31,821 nucleotides of DNA from Gnetum montanum (GCA_015680685.1 MNCI01020931.1:577907-609727); one strand, 5' to 3'. Counted from the first letter of the stretch, positions 1 through 8,891 are shown. The notes: a model not told the origin generated them from the letters alone. A program made the numbers and translations.

Positions 1-75
1 TGCGGAGTTCGACCGGATCGCGCGTGTATGCTCGTATTCGTATGGTTGAGTGTAGGGGTACCTCGCCACTCATCA
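1..75 (+). repeat. 3' tail (U5 end) of an LTR cut by the window edge
   Basis: The sequence up to the terminal CTCATCA closely matches the 3' end of the complete LTR at 8723-9658 and the reverse complement of 1206-1280. Shared text includes a TCGTATTCGTATGGTTGAG block followed by GGGGTACCTCGCCACTCATCA-like sequence. Immediately after base 75 the sequence enters reverse-transcriptase coding sequence, so this LTR was probably inserted into a pol gene. The expected 5-bp target duplication would be GTAGT (76-80), but the left copy lies outside the window. Whether this is a solo LTR or the end of a full element cannot be told. Confidence 0.85.
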
Positions 76-987
76 GTAGTGAAGTAGAAGTCTTCATGGA
101 TGACTTCTTCACTTATGGTGCTACATTTGAGCAAGCTTTGGACCACCTTGAGCAAGTACTAAAAAGATGTATGGAAACAAATTTGCGGCTCAATTGGTAA
201 AAGAGCCATCTCATGGTCCAAGAGGGCATCATATTAGAGCACTAAATTTCACAAGAAGGGATTGAGGTAGACCCTGAAAAGATAAGGGTCATCCAAGGAA
301 TCACTTGTCAACTAAAAACTATCAAAGATGTGTGGTCATTCCTTGGAAACACTAGTTAATATTGTTGATTGATAGAGAATTTTTCTAAGATCATGAAATC
401 ATTGGTTAAGCTAACAAAGAAAGATGCTTCTTTCATCTGGACCAAGGAATGTGAAAATGCATTTCAAAGCTTCAAGTAGAAGCTCGTAGAGACTCCAATT
501 CTATGAGCACCTAACTAGTCCAAACCATTTCATATCATGATAGATGCATCTAACTACGCCTTGGGAGTTGTGTTTGCATAGTTAGACGATAAGAAATGTC
601 CATATTACATCCTTTGCACAAGTCGAAGCATTGTGGGTACACAACTAAATTGCACGACCATGGAAAAAGAATTGATGGTGATGGTGTATGCTTTCGAAAA
701 GTTTAGGCACTACGTGCTTAGATATAAAGTGTTTGTGCACACTGATCATAGTGTAATCTGCTTCCTCATGAACAAGCTCATAGTGAGCCCCTATGTTTTA
801 CGGTGGTTGGTGATCTTGCAAGAGTTCGATCTTACAATGGTAGATCAAAAGGGGATTGAGAATGTGGTCATTGATTACTTGTCTCTGTTATGATGGGATA
901 ACAAAGAGGAGAAGAGTCTACTCTTTGACCAATTTCTTGATGAACCCCTTTTTGCTGGTGCAATAAATGAACAAATGCCATAGAACC

Positions 988-1037
988 AAAATGGTATGAT
1001 GGCATCCTCACTAAAATGGTATGATGACATCCTCACT
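988..1037 (+). repeat. 25-bp tandem duplication inside pol remnant
   Basis: Two adjacent 25-bp copies (988-1012 and 1013-1037) share AAAATGGTATGATG at their starts and differ at one base. Because 25 is not a multiple of three, the duplication shifts the pol reading frame. Confidence 0.85.
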
Positions 1038-1200
1038 TATCTTCTCACTCAAGAGATATCACAAGATTTGGACCACACAAAGAAACAACAATTTCTTCAT
1101 CGAGCTAAGCACTTCATGGAAATCAATAGACACCTTTACAAGGTGTGTGTTGATGGCCTGGTTTACTGATATGTACTTGATGCAAATCAATGGCATGATC

Positions 1201-1205
1201 TCTAG
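1201..1205. repeat. Target-site duplication TCTAG, left copy
   Basis: TCTAG here and at 2036-2040 flank the solo LTR exactly. Taking out the LTR and one TCTAG rejoins the integrase linker to its zinc domain without a frame change. Confidence 0.92.
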
Positions 1206-2035
1206 TGATGAGCGACGAGGTACCCCTATGCTCAACTATATGAATACGAGCTTTCGCACGTGATCTGGTCGAACTCCAAGGACTAAGTGCTTATACGCCT
1301 TCACAGAACAAGGATGGGTTAGGCGATCGTTGTCTTCCCAAGCTTACTTGTATGACATGATTGTATGGTTAAGTAAACTTGAGGTATGTGATTTTTATGC
1401 TTTTTTTATGTTTTATGTTCTTGGTGCTTAGAATGGAGAAATGAAATAATCAAGTAACTAATTTAATTTAACTAATCAACTATGCTTTAACTAGTCCTAA
1501 CACCAGCATCCACTCCCACTTTCCGTACACATCCTAAACTAGTGTAACACTACTGCGATTACCAAATGCTAGTTGTTACTAGGTTACCAAGTGTTCCATG
1601 TATGCTCGAAGTGGTTATACTGAGTGTGCTTACTTGTTGAAAATTAACAAATTGATAAAAACAACCAATTAACTAATGAAAGCATTAAAGAACTATAAAT
1701 AACATTAAATGCAATAAATAAGCTATTTTGAATGTTGCAAGGTCTATCACAAAGTTTGTCTTTATTTTCGGACACAAGGTGTGCTCAGGTACGCAATGCT
1801 TGAATAAAGATCTGTTTACTTTATGACTCCTACTGCGGACACTCAGAAATAATTCTAAGTCTGGAAAGGGAAAATAGCAAGAGTTTGGGTTAAGGGACTA
1901 AGAAAACTAACTATCTAATTCCAAAACCAAGTGCGCCTACCTCTTATTTATAGGCAACGAGATAGGTTTTGATATTGGATATCTGATATTGCTTGGCGGG
2001 CTCTGATATCGCGGTCCTAATATTGTGACTCATCA
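1206..2035 (-). mobile_element. Solo LTR (830 bp), minus orientation
   Basis: The segment starts TGATGAG and ends CTCATCA, the same inverted termini as the other LTRs, and is bounded by perfect TCTAG duplications. Read on the minus strand it has a TATA box (TATAAATA, 1945-1952), then a region homologous to the R-U5 of the 8723-9658 LTR. That region includes CTGAGCACACCTTGTG and an AATAAAGACAAACT poly-A signal block. The part upstream of the TATA is unlike the other LTRs here and carries several ATATCA/GATATC repeats (about 1970-2011). No internal retrotransposon sequence accompanies it, so it is best read as the product of LTR-LTR recombination after insertion into the pol copy. Confidence 0.92.
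1945..1952 (-). promoter_or_regulatory. TATA box of the solo LTR
   Basis: TATAAATA on the minus strand lies upstream of the conserved R region, at the same relative place as the TATA boxes of the other LTRs (8892-8899, 18092-18099). Confidence 0.6.
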
Positions 2036-2040
2036 TCTAG
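2036..2040. repeat. Target-site duplication TCTAG, right copy
   Basis: This pairs with 1201-1205. Confidence 0.92.
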
Positions 2041-2135
2041 GATGCTCATGAAGGTCCTTGTGGAGGCCACTATGCTAGGAGACGCTTGACCATGAAAATC
2101 TTGATGGCAAGGTTCTAGGACTATCTACTCAGGTG
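2041..2135 (+). pseudogene. Start of integrase (zinc-binding domain), continuation of the pol remnant
   Basis: The translation DAHEGPCGGHYARRR matches the integrase N-terminal domain of the 8723-18639 element (DAHEGPYGDHYAGRR at about 14879-14925). The similarity fades near 2135, where the pol copy is truncated. The catalytic core is absent. The piece continues the frame interrupted by the solo LTR. Confidence 0.85.
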
Positions 2136-2189
2136 AACAACCTTACAACATATACATTTAAAATATAATTGAAGAAAATTAATTATTAG

Positions 2190-2765
2190 AAGGTAAGAAG
2201 GTCCTAGTTCTAACAAAATTTACATCACTTTTCAACATTAATGCTTGAACTTAAAACAACAAAAGGATTTGAGATAGATAGCTATGGCTAAATACCAATA
2301 TTTGTATCAAAGCAAGAAAGTGGTACCACATGTGGAAGATCTTCATCTTGTCTCTTCTTATAGAGCTTACATTAAGACTCTTCACCCTCGATAATAGCCT
2401 TCTTGTTGATACTAATTATAGTCTTTAAGTTAGTAGTATTCTTGTCAAATAAGGAAAAATTTGCCTTATGAGCTATTTATCTTTGTCTGGGTTGCTTAAT
2501 ACTTTCTCTAGCAGCAGTAAAAATATGCATAGGAGCTTTTGTCTCCTCGACATTTTTATCATTGATATTAACTTTATTTTTTGTATCTTCAAGTTCAACA
2601 CATTTTTTCTTTTCTTAAGAATCTTTTTTCTTGAGCAGAAAAGGACAAGTATTAAACAAATGTACCTCACGATAGCAAAAATTACAAGAATTAGGAAGAT
2701 TATAATATGTAATTGGTTAAGACATATAGCTTACATTATATAAGTTATAAATTTAATCCCAATAG
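2190..2765 (-). pseudogene. Decayed gag-like reading frame with a CCHC zinc knuckle
   Basis: On the minus strand one frame reads CNFCYREVHLFNTC, a perfect C-x2-C-x4-H-x4-C zinc knuckle at 2645-2686. The same frame continues downstream for about 160 codons with only a handful of stops. It is Lys/Glu-rich and later includes DEDLPHVVPLSCFDTNIGI near 2305-2350. CCHC knuckles are typical of retroelement gag/nucleocapsid proteins and of some cellular nucleic-acid-binding proteins. I cannot assign a family. It differs from the gag of the two complete elements here, whose knuckle is a shortened C-x2-C-x3-H-x3-C. It is probably a remnant of another retroelement. No start codon can be chosen with confidence. 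Confidence 0.5.
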
Positions 2766-2998
2766 AATATTGAGATATACAATGGTAGGAATGAAAGAGG
2801 TAAAAGAATAAAAATTAACAAGGGAATAACAATCAAAATTTTCAAAATTTTGAAGATCATTAGACTTATAATAAATAAATTTCAAAAATGAAATATCATA
2901 TGAACAATTATTAGTTAAGACATATGGCTTGCATTATAAGGTTCAGTCTTAGTTAGCATACACAATTAATATGTAAAAGATTGTTGAGATATACCAAC
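2712..2998. repeat. Imperfect duplicated block, about 198 bp apart
   Basis: About 75 bp beginning TTRGTTAAGACATATRGCTT occurs near 2712 and again near 2910. Both copies end in a TTGAGATATAC block (about 2770 and 2982). The copies are diverged with small indels. The function is unknown. Confidence 0.5.
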
Positions 2999-3966
2999 TT
3001 TATGCAAAGATTTTTGAAATTGAAGTAGTCCTAACCCTAACTTATTTTAAAACAATTTCATTTTCAATAGTTATTATTGTTTAACCCTCAAGCACTTAAC
3101 ACATAGGCACCTATTGCTTCTTGAGGTTCTAGCCATAGATAAAGGATACTACTATCATTTATTCAATGTATCCATGGATTATAAATGAGAATGTGTTTAT
3201 GCGTTATGGATGACCATGTACGGTGTAAAATAATGTCTTTAGCACATGCTAAGGTAAGCTTGGCATCTGCATATATAAGCTAAGATAGCATCCGCATCCT
3301 CAGAATAAACAGTTGAATGAGGGGCTCATTGATGTATAGGTGGAAACTTTTATGTCCGAAATTCTTGAATGCCCACGATTTAATGCCATTTATGTGAACA
3401 AGGAATATGTTCCATGTTAGGAGAGAGGATGGAAGGCTTCAAGCTACTGTTAAGACATGCAGTTATTTCTCACACCAAGAATGCTTCACAGTTCCAAAAG
3501 GTATGACTTGTTTTTTGGAACTACAGAAATATTTGGAATTCTGATCCATCACAAACAGGAAAAATGTCGTCATGCGAGATGTAATTTTGAAGGGTGGGTT
3601 TTATCTGGACCTTGTTATGTTTGGTTTTTGAATCCGGAGATTCAACCTTTTAAATTAAACAAGATTTTAGGAAGGTGATCTGCTCATACATTTTTTGCCC
3701 TTTTAATTTTTTGGTCCAGGAAGTTTTTACTTGACAAGGTGTACTCTCTGTTACATATAGGAATTCTGAGAAAACATCACCTTGTAAATTCAAGCACCCA
3801 GGGATTCAAGGAACCGGGCATGCCTAGGAATCTTATGAAGCTGTTCGATATCATTTTATTTTTATTTTTTAAATATTTAATTTAAGCACAAAGGTCTTTA
3901 CTTTACTATGATAGCGTTCCATTTACTTAATAGATATATATGCACTTTTATGCCCCTTTTAACAAT
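2999..3966. other. Intergenic, no recognisable gene
   Basis: The stretch is AT-rich. A 73-codon open frame (3457-3678) has no recognisable domain, and I do not call it a gene. No LTR termini, tRNA-like sequence or conserved pol motifs were seen. Confidence 0.5.
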
Positions 3967-4135
3967 GAGGTGTTATCTTAATGGTAAGACCCTTGATTTG
4001 AAAGCTATAAGTCATAGGTTTGTTTATGGTAGGCAATGCTGAGTTTTAAATTTCTAATTGAATTATATTACAATTTTTTTGGGATTCCAACACCACCCAC
4101 CACCACACTCCCTCTTATACACCTTCTTACATAAG
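3967..4135 (+). mobile_element. Probable tRNA-derived SINE (degenerate)
   Basis: An A-box-like stretch (TTATCTTAATGG, 3973-3984) is followed 44 bp later by a degenerate B-box (GGTTTGTTTAT, 4017-4027). That is the spacing of an internal RNA polymerase III promoter in a tRNA. Between them lie CTTGATTTGAAAG and ATAAGTCATAGG, resembling an anticodon arm and T arm. The downstream part (to about 4135) is not tRNA-like and holds a T run and a CACCACCCACCACC tract. A tRNA-like head plus unrelated tail fits a SINE. A tRNA pseudogene is the alternative. The right end is uncertain. Confidence 0.5.
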
Positions 4136-5140
4136 ATGTCATATGTTATTTGAAAACTCAAAAATTGCATAAATGTTTTTGCTTCAAATTTGATACCACC
4201 ATATTAAACTAGAGTGGGAAAAAAGTAAACTAATAAAAAAGTGCTATTTAAAGAGCAAGAATTAGTTTTTTATATAATAATGAAATAAAATATTTTATGG
4301 AGTGTTAATCTATATTTTAAGAGTAGTAAAATAGGTAAGGAATATCTAATTAAAATACAATCACAGAATTTGGGATTTCAACTAGGGTTATTAAAACTAT
4401 TATGCAATCCGTATTTATATTATCTTTAATACTCGAATAATATTTATGTTACAATACTTTACTTCTTACTTACAATTACCAAAACTTAACATGATTACAT
4501 AATTGTATATAAAGCAAATGCTTAGTTGAATAAATACATTGAAGAAGTAAAATACTGCATCATAATAATGTTGTTTCATCGTTAATATTTTATGTTACAA
4601 GTGAATGGGGGGTTACTTTGTAATTTCTGGGCTTTCTTAAGGTTTTGGGTTTTGTGTTTTTTGCAATTTGTGGTTCACCTTAACAACACCCCATAGTTAA
4701 TATTGTATGTTCTTTGAAATTTGAAGAAAATATCATTCTCAATTAGATGAAAACTTTTGCCTTTTACGAGGTTGTTAGAAAAGGTGAAACTATAAGTTAA
4801 TTAACATCGTTTTTAGAAAAAGTGAAACTATAGCTTAATTGATGTCAACTTGCTTTTTATTTAATCAAAATAATGTAATTGTTAACTAGCTATGGATGAT
4901 GCAATTATCTAATAAATATTGATCATTAAAGAAAAATGATCATAAACACATTCAATAAACATGTTGATTTATTTCAATATAAATAATAATCAAATCAATG
5001 ATAATAATTGATAAGTATGTTTGAGGAGTCTTCTCACACAAAAACTAATCTGGAAAAGAAGTCTTTGTATTTCATATAGTGAAAATTTACTCATTCAAAA
5101 TATTCATTATGTAATTGTAAGAAGTCGGATTAATCTATGG
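4136..5140. other. AT-rich intergenic stretch
   Basis: This is low-GC sequence with no coding signal and many short A/T runs. The only structure seen is the small tandem repeat at 4775-4847. Confidence 0.5.
4775..4847. repeat. Two-copy imperfect tandem repeat, period 38
   Basis: TTAGAAAARGTGAAACTATA begins at 4775 and again at 4813. Both copies continue with a diverged TTAATTRAYRTC tail. Confidence 0.65.
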
Positions 5141-5143
5141 AAT

Positions 5144-5350
5144 CACGTGTACTTCATATCCTGATTCTGAGTAGTTCCGAGGTTCAAAGTATCACCACCT
5201 ATGCAAGGCAAAGCACATGGTAGAAGTAGAGTCCCATGCAGGTTAAAATTCCTACACACATGCAACTCAGGACAAGTGCCTGTTTCTCTATGGATCGACA
5301 GACAAGTGCATAACAGAGGACACATGGCACTGTCATTTCATAGACAAGTG
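5144..5350 (+). promoter_or_regulatory. Possible upstream regulatory region: G-box and GACAAGTG repeats
   Basis: A CACGTG G-box lies at 5144-5149, and three GACAAGTG octamers lie at 5271, 5301 and 5343. All are within 460 bp of the ATG at 5599. CACGTG is a known plant bZIP/bHLH site. The repeated octamer is an observation without a known factor. The GC content rises here relative to the flanks. Confidence 0.3.
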
Positions 5351-5598
5351 TGAAATTATTGGTATACAAATGTAGAATGCAGCAGGTAGACAAATCGTGT
5401 ACATGAGGTGAACCACCAGGAGCAGCTGCTGGAGAAATCTTGCCCCCTCTGGTAGTAGCATCTCATTTCACCCACCAAATTTCTCATTCACTTCAAGAGA
5501 TAGCTGAGACTGAGCTGAGGAATAAGTTGAGAATTCAGGTTGAGATTTTTCATCTCTGCAAATTTAAGGGCTGGAGTTTGCAAGATAAGTTGAGATAG

Positions 5599-6804
5599 AT
5601 GTCTGGAATAAAGAGACTTGTGAGAATGAGGGAGCCATTGACACATGAGAAACTCCAGCAGAGCCCATGTTGGAAGCATTTCTGCAGAGCTAGCTGGGAC
5701 AAGTACGTGCTCAAGCTCAGGGGAGGCTCTAGAACAGTTTCCAAGCAGGCCATTCAGACATGGAATGGCCGAAGTGTAAACATTGATGGAACCCACATCG
5801 AAATCTCTGCAGAAACAATTGCAGCAAGCACTGGGCTACCCCTGCAAGGAGAAATAATTCTGAAAGGCCAGAAGTTCAGCAGAAAAGTTGTTTCCCGTTT
5901 TCTCGGCCGAGATCCATGGCCCAAGTCAAAACATGGTAGCTACATCCGGGCTGAACTCCCAAAGGAATGGTGTGAGGCCGCAAAATTTTTGATCATCTAC
6001 ATCACCAAAGAAGCATATGATCAACGTCTCACCTGCGCACATTTCCGGTTTTTGCTTGCATTGAAAGGTGAAGATGCAGAACCCATCAATTTGCCGGCTT
6101 TTCTGGCTGATGCATTGAGCAAGAGCATCAGTTTGGCTCAGAGGGAGGATCTGCCTCTGTTCCCATATGAAAGTTTGTTAAATATCATGTTTGAGTACGC
6201 TCATCAAGCACAACAACAGGAGGTAAAGATGAAGAGAGAATGTGTGATTTTGCCTCATGATGGTGTTGCAGCTTCAGAGCTTTCAGGCAATACTGTGCTA
6301 GTTGCAAGGCACAGAAATGTTTTTGGGGGGCCATCATCATCATGTAAGAGAAGAAGACTGAGTAGCAGTAGTGGTATTAGTGGTGAGGCTGAGCAGGAAC
6401 AAGTACTGTACATGCACATGGAAATGGAAACCCAGAAACTTGTGTTTTCTAGCTCTGATGATAATGAAGCTGCTTCTGCTACTGCTATGCAGGATACTGA
6501 CGATATTCTCTTGAAGCTTCCTCTAGGTGGTAAAAGTGATAATATTAAGGTGTTTGGTTCTACTTGTACTGCTGCTACTTCCCATGAGTTGTTGACTCAA
6601 TTCATTAGCTTGGATGCAGAGGATTCTAAGAATAATGTGATGCTCCAAGGTGCTAAAACTGATGAAGATGATAAATGGGTGAAATCAGAGCAGGAGATGA
6701 TATTGCTGTGGCGGAGATTGTGTATTCCCCAGCATTGGCTCAACAATGTAAACCCAAGTCTTCGAACTCTATGTGAAAGAAAGACAAGACAACAAAGATC
6801 CTGA
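5599..6804 (+). CDS. Intact 401-aa protein related to a plant retrotransposon accessory ORF; function unknown
   Basis: This is the only long uninterrupted ORF in the window. The ATG at 5599 directly follows an in-frame TAG (5596-5598). GC content is about one half, against about one third around it. Residues 1-55 are basic and aromatic. Residues about 56-200 form a globular segment (VNIDGTHIEISAETIAASTGLPLQGE at 60-85, here cited as VNIDGTHIEIS and GLPLQGE; then LPKEWCEAAKFLIIYITK at 120-137 and LTCAHFRFLLALKG at 144-157). Parts of it align without gaps to the accessory ORF at 22451-22978 on the minus strand. Residues 200-213 are Gln/Lys-rich. CKRRRLSSSS (249-258) looks like a nuclear localisation signal. 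Residues 260-360 are acidic and Ser/Thr-rich, and the C-terminus (366-401) is again Trp- and Arg-rich. The middle domain resembles the plant-specific 'putative plant transposon protein' or ATHILA ORF-1 type families, from memory and at low similarity. No catalytic motif or membrane segment is visible. It may be an exapted element gene, a recently arrived intact ORF, or an ordinary lineage-specific gene. Introns outside the ORF cannot be excluded. Confidence 0.72.
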   Translation: MSGIKRLVRMREPLTHEKLQQSPCWKHFCRASWDKYVLKLRGGSRTVSKQAIQTWNGRSVNIDGTHIEISAETIAASTGLPLQGEIILKGQKFSRKVVSRFLGRDPWPKSKHGSYIRAELPKEWCEAAKFLIIYITKEAYDQRLTCAHFRFLLALKGEDAEPINLPAFLADALSKSISLAQREDLPLFPYESLLNIMFEYAHQAQQQEVKMKRECVILPHDGVAASELSGNTVLVARHRNVFGGPSSSCKRRRLSSSSGISGEAEQEQVLYMHMEMETQKLVFSSSDDNEAASATAMQDTDDILLKLPLGGKSDNIKVFGSTCTAATSHELLTQFISLDAEDSKNNVMLQGAKTDEDDKWVKSEQEMILLWRRLCIPQHWLNNVNPSLRTLCERKTRQQRS

Positions 6805-7346
6805 TCCAAGGGAAGACGTCTAATGGAATAATATGCTCTGTTATGGATATAAAAATGTGATCAAGATTCTAATGAATTATTGTGGATAAGAGAAGGAAGA
6901 GCAGAGAAATTAAAGAGTCAAATCCTTAAAAAAAAGGATTTTACATTCCCTTCCATTCATAACAGAGACATCAGGCCTTCTGTTTTCTTCCCTGTCCAGG
7001 CTAGGAAGAAGGTTAAATTTGGATGGGTTTTTAAGTTTCTGCAAGTTATGCAGAATTAGGTTACTATGTTACCTCTGGAGCAGTAGTGCTAAAGTTTTAG
7101 CAAACCTGTGAAGGCTTAATAGACTTGTCATGTCTTGATAAGCATGGGAAGTGAGAAGTGGAATTTTACCGAGGGATGCAAGAAGGTCAACGTATCCTTT
7201 TTGCATTATCATAATTTCGTAAACTAAGTAGGAAATGTTAACGTCCCTAGAAGATTTTTCTGCTTGTGATGTAGCACAATCGTTTTGTAGAGTATCTTTG
7301 TTCTATGCAATATTGGCATACATAACGATGCAGGGGTTGTATTTCT
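6805..7346. other. 3' flank of the 401-aa gene
   Basis: No further coding signal is seen. This is likely 3' untranslated and intergenic sequence. No confident poly-A signal could be chosen among several AATAAT/AATAA-like words. Confidence 0.4.
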
Positions 7347-7464
7347 CTGACTGTGCCTCAGGGTTGTATTTCTCTAACTGTGCCTCAGTAAACTCGTTTT
7401 GTATTTCTGTATTCTGACTGTGCCTCAGGGTTGTATTTCTCTAACTGTGCCTCAGTAAACTCGT
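7347..7464. repeat. Perfect 51-bp direct repeat, period 67
   Basis: 7347-7397 and 7414-7464 are identical over 51 bp, starting CTGACTGTGCCTCAGGG and ending TAAACTCGT. Each copy itself contains two ACTGTGCCTCAG words, so the array is a nested duplication. Confidence 0.92.
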
Positions 7465-7864
7465 ATTATAAAAGCTTCGTGTAAAAATAATATAGGTGTT
7501 CAAGTTTTCCTCTTCCAAAGTATTTGGGTAAAAAATAAATGAACGGATAAAATTGTGTCATAGGATAATGATAGAATGGTAAAATAATTTGGGATCTTAA
7601 TTAAATAATTGCAAACTCTGCTTCAATGGAGAAGAAACTGCTGAATCTCATATTCAACAAAGCTGAAATTATTGTTTTCATTGAAATGCCATGATGTACG
7701 CTATGCTATTTTAAAAATTATTTTTTAAATTTGTAATTTTTTCCAAATTCACTGTGATTTTCCTTTTCTGTTCCTTAAGTAATTTAAGTTGGGTTCTTTT
7801 GACTTTTGAAGTTTTCCATTCTTATATGATGTTTTGCAATGTGGCTACCGGGATTACATGTATT
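7465..7864. other. AT-rich spacer
   Basis: No gene, RNA or element boundary is recognised. Confidence 0.4.
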
Positions 7865-8011
7865 GTGCTTTTAAGTATTTAATTAGCCTTTTAATCTCCT
7901 TATATCCAAGGAAATTTCTACAAAATAAAGGTTGCATTAATGGTGCTTTTAAGGATTTAATCAGCCTTTTAATCTCAAGGAAATTTTTACAAAATAAAAT
8001 TTGCATTAATG
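7865..8011. repeat. Two-copy tandem repeat, 78 and 69 bp
   Basis: GTGCTTTTAAGKATTTAATY begins at 7865 and 7943. Both copies end TTGCATTAATG. The second copy lacks about 9 bp after the TTTTAATCTC block. Confidence 0.9.
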
Positions 8012-8140
8012 GCTCAATTATAGGTAAAATCTATATTTTGAATTAATTCTAATTTTCAAATATTATACTATCAAGTTTTTACAGAATTTTTGATTGCATG
8101 GCTTGTTTGTATTTATTTACAGCATGCCTTTGGGTGCTAA

Positions 8141-8226
8141 CGTTGAACTTTGAATCCAACACCTATAGGTATGGATCTATATGCGTTGAACTTTGAATCC
8201 AACACCTATAGGTATGGATCTATATG
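8141..8226. repeat. Perfect 43-bp tandem duplication
   Basis: 8141-8183 and 8184-8226 are identical, starting CGTTGAACTTTGAATCCAAC and ending ATCTATATG. The lack of differences suggests a recent event. Confidence 0.95.
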
Positions 8227-8619
8227 AGCATACACCAATGGTCCTATGGCCTATGCTTTGCAAGTCACTGAAGAAGAGAAAGTTCAAAAGTGGATATTAA
8301 AAAGCATTCTCATTTTCATTTTCTTCCTGTAATTGAGAATATTGTTAAGTTAATGAAAAAAATTGTTAGAATGCAATTGTAGAGTTGTTTAATTTACTTC
8401 AAGATTTTGGTAAGTTTTTCAAACAAACATAGGTACCAAAATAGATAGGCAAACTTAATGAGTAAATTAGATATTAAATTATGTGCTATAAATATTTTCT
8501 CTTTGGTACACAAGAAGAGTGAACATTGTAACACCCAATCTAAAAGAGCAAGAGCTAACACTAACTCAAAACTCCCAAAATATTGCCTACATGCAAGGCT
8601 AATTTTTTTCAATATAATT
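8227..8619. other. Intergenic, nothing recognised
   Basis: AT-rich, with no coding or repeat structure seen by eye. Confidence 0.4.
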
Positions 8620-8722
8620 GATCATTAGAAATTCAATTTGCATTTAGACCAACATAGACAATAATAAATTTACATACAAAGAGCATAACATAGAATATTA
8701 TACAATGCAAATGGTAACCTAG
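8620..8722. repeat. Left part of tandem-repeat unit 1, split by the retrotransposon
   Basis: The stretch from GATCATTAGAAATTC to AACCTAG aligns with 18811-18917 (GATCAATCAATAAAAATTCC to ATAACCTAG). Together with 18645-18810 it makes one unit of about 269 bp, of which 18811 to about 19085 is the second, uninterrupted unit. The element at 8723-18639 sits at the CCTAG of unit 1. Confidence 0.8.
8718..8722. repeat. Target-site duplication CCTAG, left copy
   Basis: CCTAG here and at 18640-18644 exactly flank the element. The undisturbed sister unit also has CCTAG at the matching position (18913-18917). Confidence 0.95.
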
Positions 8723-8733
8723 TGATGAGAGCG

Positions 8734-8880
8734 AGTACTCTAGTAGTTATTCTAATTATTAGAGTGGTTACTCTAGCGGTTTCTTTAGTAGTTATTGTAA
8801 TTATTAGAGTGGTTACTCTAGCAGTTTCTTTAGTAGTTATTCTAATTATTAGAGTGGTTACTCTAATTATTAGAGTAGTT
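8734..8880 (+). repeat. 45-bp U3 tandem repeats with palindromic TCTAATTATTAGA cores
   Basis: Full units lie at 8766-8810 and 8811-8855, with partial units on both sides. The last partial unit contains the perfect inverted repeat CTCTAATTATTAGAG (8861-8875). The 3' LTR has one full unit fewer (18011-18055). The position just upstream of the TATA suggests an enhancer-like array; this is inference. Confidence 0.9.
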
Positions 8881-8891
8881 GCTCCTAAGCC

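Larger units (their letters stand above)
76..1205 (+). pseudogene. Ty3/gypsy pol remnant: RT C-terminal part, RNase H, linker to integrase
   Basis: Translation starts just before the RT catalytic motif FMDD (about 97-108) and runs through the thumb (VDPEKIRVIQGI), the connection (FLGNTS) and RNase H (DASNYALGV, then SRSIVGTQLNCTTMEKELMVMVYAFEKFRHYVL, here split as SRSIVGTQLN and a 633-893 frame). It then enters the linker leading to integrase. The frame is broken by many stops, most of them at positions where the related pol at 13312-15990 has Gln, Trp or Arg. A 25-bp tandem duplication (988-1037) also shifts the frame. The longest open piece is 633-893. It is close kin to the pol of the element at 8723-18639 but is a separate copy. 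The 5' part is cut off by the LTR at 1-75, and the 3' part continues after the solo LTR at 2041. It is non-functional. Confidence 0.9.

Noticed and set aside
2468-2743. 91-codon + strand ORF rich in Phe/Ile
   Set aside because: It is the antisense of the zinc-knuckle frame, and its composition simply reflects A-rich sequence on the other strand.
3457-3678. 73-codon ORF on the + strand
   Set aside because: No domain, no homologue recognised, ordinary length for chance in this sequence.
5143-5796. Minus-strand ORFs of 60-102 codons upstream of and over the 401-aa gene
   Set aside because: They are antisense shadows of the gene and its promoter, without motifs.
8734-8880. CRISPR-like repeat-spacer pattern
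   Set aside because: The 45-bp units abut each other without unique spacers and lie in an LTR.
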